Assembly (NCBI RefSeq): GCF_018070575.1
Contig: NZ_JAGPXN010000019.1
Location: forward strand, 62,001 to 126,000
Source of the DNA: Micromonospora sp. C31
GTDB taxonomy: Bacteria; Actinomycetota; Actinomycetes; Mycobacteriales; Micromonosporaceae
Reading direction: 5' to 3'
DNA: 64,000 bases
A program made the position numbers and the translations under genes. Every line of letters starts with the position of its first letter. Within the stretch, counting starts at the first letter, position 1. Under the pieces are notes generated by a model. That model was given only the letters and a program-made list of their open reading frames with translations, ran no database searches and was not told the DNA's origin. Of the stretch, positions 24,581-31,784 are shown one piece after another.

Positions 24581-24648
24581 GGGCGGGGAGGCAGCCGGGG
24601 GAGGGGCGGGGACGGGGAGTCGGGTGGGTGTGGGGGGGTCGGTGGGGG
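24581..24648 (+). other. G-run cluster with quadruplex potential
   Basis: A 68-base stretch with many runs of three to seven G separated by one to five bases (for example GGGGGAGGGGCGGGGACGGG), all on the plus strand, about 65 bases before the small gene at 24713. It satisfies the usual G-quadruplex pattern several times over. The rest of the 220-base divergent gap shows nothing else clear. Confidence 0.6.
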
Positions 24649-24712
24649 CCAGTACGGTGACAGGGCCCGTCGGAGGGACCCCGGCGGGCGGGGCGAGCGT
24701 GAGGAGACCGGG

Positions 24713-25036
24713 ATGGCGCACGGGGAGGCCGAGCACGGCTGCGCCCAGGGCGAGTCCTGCCGGCCGGGCCACCACGAGCAGCAGGCGGCGGCCAAGCACC
24801 GTCGGCCGCCCAACGGGTTCCCGGAGCACCCGGCCCGCGCCCCCGAGCGCCCCGAAGACGACGTCCCGGTGCCCCGGCCGCGCGTCGCCGAACCGACTCC
24901 GGCCGGCGAGGTCGAGCCGGCGGCGCAGGGCTGCCGCAGCGACCTGCCCGGCTGGGCCGGCGCGCACCGGCACGGCCCGGTCCGCCCCCGGCCGCGCGTG
25001 ACCCGCGGCCAGCGGCCGCCGCGTCGTTGGTGCTGA
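24713..25036 (+). CDS. Hydrophilic hypothetical protein
   Basis: A 107-residue His-, Pro- and Arg-rich protein beginning MAHGEAEHGCAQGESC and containing four cysteines. No hydrophobic core or known domain is visible, so it may be disordered or metal-binding. Support for a real gene is the well-placed GAGGAGA before the ATG and nearly complete G/C at third positions. No homologue comes to mind. A minus-strand frame overlaps it but has no binding site. Confidence 0.5.
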   Translation: MAHGEAEHGCAQGESCRPGHHEQQAAAKHRRPPNGFPEHPARAPERPEDDVPVPRPRVAEPTPAGEVEPAAQGCRSDLPGWAGAHRHGPVRPRPRVTRGQRPPRRWC

Positions 25037-25074
25037 CCACGGGGACGCCGTCCGGCCGCTAGCGTGCTCGCGGT

Positions 25075-25200
25075 GATGGCGTCGCGATCGACGCGTACGG
25101 CCCGGCCGACTTGCTGACCGTCCGGGACCTGCCCGACCCGCCGGTCGGTCCGGACACGGTGCTCGTGCGGGTCCTGGCGGCCGGCGTGCACCCGGCGGCG
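25075..25200 (+). pseudogene. Truncated quinone oxidoreductase (MDR family) remnant
   Basis: From the ATG at 25075 the frame reads MAVAIDAYGPADLLTVRDLP, then PDPPVGPDTVLVRVLAAGVHP. This is the N-terminus of a medium-chain dehydrogenase/reductase of the NADPH:quinone oxidoreductase group, where AAGVNPVD normally follows. The homology stops after about 42 residues and is replaced by a short GC-rich repeat (GCGGGGCCTGCCAGCC-like units at 25198-25213 and 25227-25242). The catalytic and nucleotide-binding parts are missing, so this is a dead fragment left by a deletion. Confidence 0.65.
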
Positions 25201-25269
25201 GGGCCTGTCAGCCCCGGGCCAGCCCGGCGGGGCCTGCCAGCCGAAAGGTGGGCCGGCCGGTGGGGTGGC

Positions 25270-25932
25270 TCAGCGGGTGCGGCGGCGGACCAGCAGCGCG
25301 ATCCCGGCGATTCCCGACGTGATGACCAGCACCACCGCGACGTTGAGCAGCAGCAGCCGCTGCAACTCGCCGAGCGCCTCGCCGATGTCCTTCGCGGGGT
25401 TGAGGGCTTCCTCCGGGATGACCCGTTCGCCGCCGCCGACGCCGCCACTGACCGTGTCGAACTGTCGTTCGAGCGGGACGCCCGCCGTGCGGAGGGTCTC
25501 CGACATGTTGAGCCGGCCGAGGAACCAGCCGGCGATGGTCTTGCGGGCGTCCGGCTGCTTGGCCGGCCGGAAGACGCGCGGCCCGCCGACCGCCTTCGGA
25601 TAGAGGTCGTACGTCTGCTTCGCGACGTCACCGGCGAAGACCACGACCGTGTACTTCGGACCGAGGTCGGTCGCCTTCGGACCCTTGGCCTGCCCCGTGC
25701 GGCCGAGGAAGTTGACCTGGTCGATGATCGCCACCACGTGCGCCGGCTGGGACTCGGCGCGCAGCCGCAGCGGCTCCGCCAGCCCTTCCCCGGTGATCTG
25801 CACTCCGGCCGGTGGGGGCTTCGGTGCCGCCGGCGTCGTCGCCGTCGCCGCCGTGGCCGGGCCGAGCGACAGAACCGCCGCCGCGAGCCCGCCTGTCAAC
25901 ACCGCGACCAGCCGCCGCATCTTTCGGACCAT
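25270..25932 (-). CDS. Exported membrane-anchored hypothetical protein
   Basis: A 220-residue protein with an N-terminal signal peptide (MVRKMRRLVAVLTGGLAAAV), a roughly 140-residue outside domain, and a C-terminal transmembrane helix (NVAVVLVITSGIAGIALLV) ending RRRTR. The domain contains VVAIIDQVNFLGRTGQ and YDLYPKAVGG; I do not recognise it. GAGGAGG lies 5 bases before the chosen ATG. It is divergent from a CopC-type gene with the same signal-domain-anchor plan, so the two may work at the same membrane, though nothing proves it. Confidence 0.75.
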   Translation of the reverse strand: MVRKMRRLVAVLTGGLAAAVLSLGPATAATATTPAAPKPPPAGVQITGEGLAEPLRLRAESQPAHVVAIIDQVNFLGRTGQAKGPKATDLGPKYTVVVFAGDVAKQTYDLYPKAVGGPRVFRPAKQPDARKTIAGWFLGRLNMSETLRTAGVPLERQFDTVSGGVGGGERVIPEEALNPAKDIGEALGELQRLLLLNVAVVLVITSGIAGIALLVRRRTR

Positions 25933-26154
25933 CGCCGCCTCCTCGCCCCGTTCGATGGGTGGCTTGCTGCAGGTCACGCGTTGGTTGGCTGACGGGGGTG
26001 ACCGAACCCGTGTCGGGTGCCACCCCTAAGACTGCGCAGAACGTCGATCGGTTGCAGCTCGTGGAACAGTAATTGGAACTATCTGTGATCCCGGTCCGAC
26101 CAATGGACGGTGGCCGTGGATCAGCGGGCGGATCGTACCTTTACGGAGGGGTTC

Positions 26155-26802
26155 ATGGGGGGCAGGTTCCCACGGGTGGCGCATACCTGGGCAGTGGTGG
26201 TCGGCGTGGCGCTCGGTGTGTCGTTGTTGCTGCCGGCCGCACCGGCGGCCGCTCACAACTCGCTGACCGGCAGCGATCCGCGAAACGGCGCCCGGGTGGC
26301 CGAGGCGCCGGCCCGGATCGAGCTGCGTTTCCTGGCCAAGGTGGACCCGGGTACGACGAAGATCACAGTTGCCGGCCCGGACAACGTGGCCGCGCTGGGC
26401 GGCGCCCCGACCTTCTCCGGTTCCCGGGTGAGCGTGCCGTTCAAGCCGGGCCGGGCGGGGCTCTACGTCGTCGGCTACCGGGTGGCGTCCAGCGACGGGC
26501 ACCCCGTCTCCGGGGAGGTGCGGTTCACCCTGACGACGGGCACCCCCGCCGAGGCACCGACCGGCCCGGCGACCGCCGGCCCGACCGCCCCGGCACCGGC
26601 CGTACCGCCGTCGAGCGGCACCGGACCGACCTCGGCCGCGCCCGGCCCGGCGGACACGGACACGCCGGAGCCGGCGGTGCCGGCGGCGAAGGAGAGCGAC
26701 GGCGCGGCCGGGCGCGGCTGGCTGTGGGCGCTCGGCGGCGTGCTCCTCCTGGCCGCCCTCGCCGCCGGCCTGCTGCTCCGCCGCCGCTCCGCCCGCCGCT
26801 GA
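26155..26802 (+). CDS. CopC-domain copper-binding protein
   Basis: A 215-residue exported protein. The signal peptide ends AAPAAAHNS, so a histidine lies at or next to the mature N-terminus, as required for the CopC copper site; the second conserved ligand is in SSDGHPVSGEVRFTL. A Pro/Thr/Ala-rich stalk follows, then a C-terminal transmembrane helix and RRRSARR. It probably binds Cu(II) outside the membrane and hands it on or buffers it. GGAGGG precedes the ATG at 26155. No CopD is adjacent. Confidence 0.88.
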   Translation: MGGRFPRVAHTWAVVVGVALGVSLLLPAAPAAAHNSLTGSDPRNGARVAEAPARIELRFLAKVDPGTTKITVAGPDNVAALGGAPTFSGSRVSVPFKPGRAGLYVVGYRVASSDGHPVSGEVRFTLTTGTPAEAPTGPATAGPTAPAPAVPPSSGTGPTSAAPGPADTDTPEPAVPAAKESDGAAGRGWLWALGGVLLLAALAAGLLLRRRSARR

Positions 26803-26887
26803 GCGGACGGCGGGTGGCCCGCTCGACAACCTTCGCGACCACGCAGTAACGGGCCCGCCTGCGACGCGTCGGTGCCCGCCCGCCCGC

Positions 26888-28297
26888 TCAGACCAGGCGG
26901 GCCCGGGCGGCGCGCAGCCGGCTCAGGGTGCGCTCGCGGCCGAGCACCTCCAGCGACTCGAACAGCGGCAGGCCGACGGTACGGCCGGTGACCGCGACGC
27001 GTACCGGGGCCTGGGCCTTGCCGAGCTTGAGCCCGCGCTCGGCGCCGACCGCCTCCAGCGTCGACTTGAGCGTCTCCGCGTCCCACGACTCCAGCGCCTC
27101 GAACGCCGCCAAGGCTGCGTCCAGCAGCTCCGCCGAGCCCTCCTTCATCGCCTTGGCCCAGGCGGCCTCGTCGATCAGCGGCGCGGCGAGGAAGAGGAAG
27201 TCGACGTTCGGCACGATCTCGCTGAGCAGCGCGATCCGGGTCTGCGCCAGCGGGGCCACGGCCGCGAAGGCGTCCGCGTCGAACTCCTCCGGCTGCCACG
27301 GCGGCGGGGCGATGGTGCCGGTGCCCGTCAGCCACGGCCGGCAGGCCTCGACGAACTCCTCGACTCCGAGCGCCCGGATGTACTCGCCGTTGAACGCCCG
27401 GAGCTTCTTCTCGTCGAAGAACGCCGGCGAGGGGTTGACCTCCGCCAGCCGGAACTCCTGCTCGATCACCGACCACTCGACGATCTCCCGGTCGCCCGAC
27501 GGCGCCCAGCCGAGCAGCATCAGGTAGTTGCGCATCGCCGCGGCGAGGTAGCCCTCGTCCCGGAACGCCTCCAGGGCCACCTTGTCGCGGCGCTTGGAGA
27601 GCTTCTGCCGCTTCTCGTTGACCACCACCGGCACGTGCGCCCAGATCGGCGGCTTCACCCCGAGGGCGTCCCACAGCAACTGCTGCTTCGGCGTGTTGGG
27701 CAGGTGCTCCTCGGCCCGGATCACATGGGTGATCCCCATGGTCATGTCGTCGACCACGTTGGCGAGCAGGAAGACCGGCGAGCCGTCGCCCCGGGCGATG
27801 ACGAAGTCCTCGATCAGCTTGTTCTCGAAGGTCGGCTCGCCGCGGATCAGGTCGACCACCACGGTCTCGCCCTCGTCGGGCGTGCGGAAGCGCAGGGCGC
27901 GTCCCTCACCGGCCGGCAGGCCCCGGTCCCGGCAGAAGCCGTCGTAGCCCTGGTACTGCGAGCCGGTGCGCGCCTGCACGGCCTCGCGGGTGCAGTCGCA
28001 GTAGTAGGCGCGGCCGGACTCGTGCAGCCGCGCGGCGGCGGCCCGGTGCTCGCCCGCGTACTCGGACTGGAAGTGCGGGCCCTCGTAGCTGCCGCGCTCG
28101 ATGCCGATCCAGTCGAGCGCGGAGAGGATGCCCTCGGTCCACTCCGGCTTGTTGCGGGCCGCGTCGGTGTCCTCGATGCGGAGCACGAACACCCCGCCCT
28201 GCTGCTTGGCGTAGATCCAGTTCTGCAACGCCGAGCGGGCGCCGCCGACGTGGAACATACCGGTCGGGGAGGGGGCGAAGCGTACACGTACCGTCAC
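26888..28297 (-). CDS. gltX: Glutamyl-tRNA synthetase
   Basis: A 469-residue class I aminoacyl-tRNA synthetase charging tRNA-Glu, and probably tRNA-Gln for later amidation as in other actinobacteria. The HIGH-type motif is PSPTGMFHVGGARSAL at 9-23, the KMSKS-type motif is QKLSKRRDKV, and cysteines in YYCDCTREA form part of the zinc region. Length is typical. A 28-bp palindrome lies between it and the upstream MFS gene. Confidence 0.96.
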   Translation of the reverse strand: MTVRVRFAPSPTGMFHVGGARSALQNWIYAKQQGGVFVLRIEDTDAARNKPEWTEGILSALDWIGIERGSYEGPHFQSEYAGEHRAAAARLHESGRAYYCDCTREAVQARTGSQYQGYDGFCRDRGLPAGEGRALRFRTPDEGETVVVDLIRGEPTFENKLIEDFVIARGDGSPVFLLANVVDDMTMGITHVIRAEEHLPNTPKQQLLWDALGVKPPIWAHVPVVVNEKRQKLSKRRDKVALEAFRDEGYLAAAMRNYLMLLGWAPSGDREIVEWSVIEQEFRLAEVNPSPAFFDEKKLRAFNGEYIRALGVEEFVEACRPWLTGTGTIAPPPWQPEEFDADAFAAVAPLAQTRIALLSEIVPNVDFLFLAAPLIDEAAWAKAMKEGSAELLDAALAAFEALESWDAETLKSTLEAVGAERGLKLGKAQAPVRVAVTGRTVGLPLFESLEVLGRERTLSRLRAARARLV

Positions 28298-28323
28298 GTC
28301 CCCAGCCTACGGCGGCGCGCGAC

Positions 28324-28382
28324 GGTGTAAGGAAGGGCCCCTTGCAATCGCGTAGCGATTGCAAGGGGCCCTTCCTTACACC
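28324..28382. repeat. Palindromic repeat on a stop codon, copy 2
   Basis: A perfect 28-bp inverted repeat (28324-28351 with 28355-28382) with a 3-base loop; arms begin GGTGTAAGGAAGGGCCCCTT. It abuts the stop codon of the MFS gene (28383-28385) and separates it from gltX on the same strand, so it probably terminates the MFS transcript. Confidence 0.88.
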
Positions 28383-29660
28383 TCAGGGCACCGAGCGGAT
28401 CTTCAGCACCAGCACGCTGCCCAGCACGGTGACCGCCGCGGTGACCGCGTAGAGCACCGGATAGCCGCCGAGGTGCACCACGAGCGGGGCGGAGATCGCC
28501 GGACCGAGCACCTGCGGGGCGGAGTTGGCGATGTTGATCACGCCGAGGTCCTTGGCCCGGTCGGTGGCGGCGGGCAGCACCTGGGTGATGAGCGCGGCGT
28601 CCACCGACAGGTAGACGCCGTAGCCGGCGCCGAGCAGCAGCGCGGCGACCACGGCCACCGGCCAGACCGGGGCGACGGCCAGCAGCAGCGCGGCGACCGC
28701 CATGATCCCGCCGGCGGCGATGACGAAGACCTTGCGCCGGCCGGAGCGGTCCGACAGCCGCCCGGCCACCACGGCGGTGGCCGCCAGGCCGGCCGTGTAG
28801 AGCAGGATCAGCACCAGCAGGCCGCCCTCGGGGTCGACGTGGCGCACCTCGTCGGTGAGGAAGTAGAGCAGGTAGAGCGTGCCGAGCGCGTTGCCGAGCT
28901 GCACCAGGAAGCGGGTGATCCAGGCCCAGCCGAAGTCGGGGTGCCGGCGCGGCGAGATCCACATCGAGGCGAGCAGGGCACGCCAGCGCAGCGCCGGGCG
29001 GTGTGCCCGGGGCAGCGGGTCGTCGGCGGTGAGCAGCGCGAACGGCAGCGCCAGCAGCAGCACGGCAACCGCCATCGTGGCGTAGCCGGCGGCGGTGCCG
29101 CTCACCACGGCGGTCACCAGCACCACGCCGAGCACCAGCCCCAGCGCCTGGGGGATGCCGACCCAGCCGGAGACGCCGCCGCGCTGGGCGACCGGCACCC
29201 GGTCCGGCACGGCGGCGGTCAGGCTGGCCAGCATCGCGTTGAAGCAGACCTGCGCGGCGACCCAGCCGAGCGCGACCCCGGCGACGGTGCGCTGCTGCGA
29301 CAGCAGCACCAGGGCCGCCGCGCCGAGCAGCGCGCCGCCTGCGGTCCAGACGTGCCGCCGGCCGAACTCGCGCCCGGCCAGCCGCAGGCAGGTGCGGTCC
29401 GACAGCGCCCCGGCGAGGGGGTTGGCGAGCACCGCGGCGAGCGCGCCGAGGCCGGTGACGACGGCCAGCGCGGTCTCCTTGTCGGCCGGCGCGATCCGCC
29501 CCAGCTGCTGCGGCAGCAGCACCTGGATGGGCGTGAAGAACGCCATCCAGACCCCGAGGTTCGCCGCGAAGATCAGCGCGATCCAGCCCCGCCGCACCGG
29601 CGCGGTCGGCTCGGCGAGTGCCGCCGGCAGCGACGCCGGCGTCGGGTCGACGGTGGTCAC
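28383..29660 (-). CDS. MFS transporter
   Basis: A 425-residue major facilitator with twelve predicted membrane helices. The cytoplasmic loop signatures appear as AGALSDRTCLRLAGREFGRR and AGRLSDRSGRRKVF. The GTG start overlaps the stop of the beta-glucosidase gene by GTGA, so the two are coupled. The likely role is uptake of a beta-glucoside or similar sugar that the enzyme then cleaves; it resembles the GPH/sucrose-type branch in its long RxGRR loop. The substrate is inferred only from the neighbour. Confidence 0.88.
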   Translation of the reverse strand: MTTVDPTPASLPAALAEPTAPVRRGWIALIFAANLGVWMAFFTPIQVLLPQQLGRIAPADKETALAVVTGLGALAAVLANPLAGALSDRTCLRLAGREFGRRHVWTAGGALLGAAALVLLSQQRTVAGVALGWVAAQVCFNAMLASLTAAVPDRVPVAQRGGVSGWVGIPQALGLVLGVVLVTAVVSGTAAGYATMAVAVLLLALPFALLTADDPLPRAHRPALRWRALLASMWISPRRHPDFGWAWITRFLVQLGNALGTLYLLYFLTDEVRHVDPEGGLLVLILLYTAGLAATAVVAGRLSDRSGRRKVFVIAAGGIMAVAALLLAVAPVWPVAVVAALLLGAGYGVYLSVDAALITQVLPAATDRAKDLGVINIANSAPQVLGPAISAPLVVHLGGYPVLYAVTAAVTVLGSVLVLKIRSVP

Positions 29661-30988
29661 GGCCGGGCGATCAGGTCGCGCAACCAGGCGTACGAGGACT
29701 TGGGCGTACGGACCTGGGTGTCGAAGTCGACGTGCACCAGGCCGAAGCGCTTGGTGAAGCCCTCCGCCCACTCCCAGTTGTCCAGCAGCGACCAGACGAA
29801 GTAGCCGGTCACGTCGACGCCCTCGTCCATCGCGGCGCGTACGGCGCGCAGGTGTCCGTCGAGGTAGGCGATCCGCTGCGGGTCGTGCACCCGGCCGTCG
29901 GCGTCGGGCGCGTCGTCGTACGCGCAGCCGCTCTCGGTGACCTGGATCGGCGGCAGGTCGTCGGCGTACGTGCGGTGCAGCCAGCCGAGCAGTTCGTGCA
30001 GCCCGTCGGGGGCGACCGGCCAGTCGAAGGCGGTGCGCGGGTATCCCTGCAGCGGCACCAGCTCGAACGGCAGCGGCGAGCCCTCCTGCGGGGCGCGTAC
30101 GCCGGTCGGGTTGTAGTAGTTGACCCCCAGCACGTCGATCGGCGCGGCGATCACGTCGAGGTCCCCGGCGCGCACCACGGCGGTGTCGAAGCCCAGCCCG
30201 TCGGGGTAGCCGCGGCCGAGCAGCGGGTCGGTGAAGAGCCGGTTGTGCAGCGCCTCGTACGCGGCGACGGCCGTCCGGTCGGCGTCGCTGTCCCCGGCCG
30301 CCCGCACGGGCGAGTAGTTGTTGGCGATGGCGATCGGGCTGGTGGTGCGCGTCCGCAGCGCGGCGACGGCGAGACCGTGGGCGAGGAGTTGGTGGTGGGC
30401 CACCGGGAAGGCGTCGAAGAGCAGCGTCCGGCCGGGGGCGTGCTCGCCGGTGCCGTGGCCGAGGCTCATGTGGATGAACGGCTCGTTGAGGGTGATCCAG
30501 AGCTTCACCCGGTCGCCGAGGCGGGCGGCGGTGGCGTCGGCGTACTCGGCGAAGCGGTGGGCGGTGTCGCGGGCGAGCCAGCCGCCGGCGTCCTGGCGGG
30601 ACTGGGGCAGGTCCCAGTGGAAGAGCGTGGCGACCGGGTCGACGTCGTGGGCGAGCAGGTCGTCGACCAGCCGGTCGTAGAAGTCCAGCCCGCGCGCGTT
30701 CACCGGCCCGTCGCCGGCGGGCCGGACCCGGGGCCAGGCGATCGAGAAGCGGTACGCCGACACGCCCAGCCCGGCCAGCAGCGCGACGTCCTCGGCGTGC
30801 CGGTGGTAGTGGTCGCAGGCCACGTCGCCGGTGCTGCCGTCGGCGATCCGGCCGGGGGAGTGGGCGAAGGTGTCCCAGATGGACGCTCCCCGGCCGTTCT
30901 CGTCGACGCCGCCCTCGATCTGGTAGGCGGAGGTGGACACTCCCCAGCGGAATCCGGCGGGGAACTCGGGCATCGCTGCGGTCGACAT
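29657..30988 (-). CDS. Glycoside hydrolase family 1 beta-glucosidase
   Basis: A 443-residue GH1 enzyme. The acid/base glutamate is Glu169 in WITLNEP and the nucleophile is Glu352 in QVTESGCAYDD. FRWGVSTSAYQIEGG is the usual N-terminal substrate motif. It lacks a signal peptide, so it acts in the cytoplasm on sugars brought in by the coupled MFS protein. The upstream 185-base divergent gap shows no clear operator that I can defend. Confidence 0.94.
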   Translation of the reverse strand: MSTAAMPEFPAGFRWGVSTSAYQIEGGVDENGRGASIWDTFAHSPGRIADGSTGDVACDHYHRHAEDVALLAGLGVSAYRFSIAWPRVRPAGDGPVNARGLDFYDRLVDDLLAHDVDPVATLFHWDLPQSRQDAGGWLARDTAHRFAEYADATAARLGDRVKLWITLNEPFIHMSLGHGTGEHAPGRTLLFDAFPVAHHQLLAHGLAVAALRTRTTSPIAIANNYSPVRAAGDSDADRTAVAAYEALHNRLFTDPLLGRGYPDGLGFDTAVVRAGDLDVIAAPIDVLGVNYYNPTGVRAPQEGSPLPFELVPLQGYPRTAFDWPVAPDGLHELLGWLHRTYADDLPPIQVTESGCAYDDAPDADGRVHDPQRIAYLDGHLRAVRAAMDEGVDVTGYFVWSLLDNWEWAEGFTKRFGLVHVDFDTQVRTPKSSYAWLRDLIARP

Positions 30989-31173
30989 GCGCCCTCCCGT
31001 CGTACGTGAATCGTGCTCGCGACTCTAGAGCGCCGTCGATCGATGCGCCATAGGTCCTCGGGGGCCGCGGCGCAATGGATTTCGGCGTGTCTTTGCTAAA
31101 CCCGTCCCAGTAAGTCCGAATTTGCGCATAGAGTGCCGATATCGTGGGATGTCCTCACTGGAGGAAGACGGAA

Positions 31174-31620
31174 ATGATCCTCGTGGAACGTAGTGCGCAC
31201 GTGGTGGCGCCGGTGGAAGCGGTCTGGGACGTCGTGCAGCGGGCCGAGCAGTTGCCGGCCTGGCTGGCGGGGGTCCGCGCGGCCGAAGTGCTCTCGGGAG
31301 AGGGCTTCGGGCGTCGACAACTCGTCCAGGCCGGGCGTGGCTCGGCGCATGAGGCCGAGGTGATCGCCTATCAGGAGCCGACCCTGATCGGCTGGCGCGA
31401 ACGCGCCAAGGGCGCCGGTGCCCGAGCGGAGGCGCGCACCGAGATCTACGTCCAGCTCACCGCGGACGAGGAGGAGGGCGGGTCGATCGTGCGGCTCATC
31501 GTCGTACGCTGGCCGGCCGGTCCGGTCAAGGCCGCCCTGCTCCGCCTCGGCCTGCGCAGGGTCGGCGCCGACCTGGAGGACTCGCTCGCCCGGCTGACCG
31601 ATCTGGCCGCCGTCGGCTGA
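31174..31620 (+). CDS. SRPBCC family protein
   Basis: A 148-residue START/polyketide-cyclase-like protein (MILVERSAHVVAPVEAVWDVVQ..., then LPAWLAGVRAAEVL). The fold forms a hydrophobic pocket; many members are of unknown role, and those of this short stand-alone type are common in actinomycetes. GGAGGA precedes the ATG at 31174. It is complete, unlike the SRPBCC gene at 4.1 kb. A strong terminator follows. Confidence 0.82.
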   Translation: MILVERSAHVVAPVEAVWDVVQRAEQLPAWLAGVRAAEVLSGEGFGRRQLVQAGRGSAHEAEVIAYQEPTLIGWRERAKGAGARAEARTEIYVQLTADEEEGGSIVRLIVVRWPAGPVKAALLRLGLRRVGADLEDSLARLTDLAAVG

Positions 31621-31737
31621 GCCGGGCACGTCCTGGCGTCACCCGCGACGGCGGTGGCCCGGTGTCCCCGCCAGGGACCCCCGGGACCACCGCCGTTCCG
31701 CTTCGTGCCCCGGGCGTCTCGTGGGCCCGACCGGCGA

Positions 31738-31775
31738 CGACGAGGGGCCCGGCGCACCCGCCGGGCCCCTCGTCG
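31738..31775. terminator. Bidirectional hairpin terminator
   Basis: A perfect 17-bp stem (31738-31754 with 31759-31775, arm CGACGAGGGGCCCGGCG) and a 4-base loop between the converging SRPBCC and aceE genes. A second, imperfect hairpin built on GGCGGTGG/CCACCGCC precedes it at about 31650-31694. Confidence 0.75.
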
Positions 31776-31784
31776 CGTACGTGT

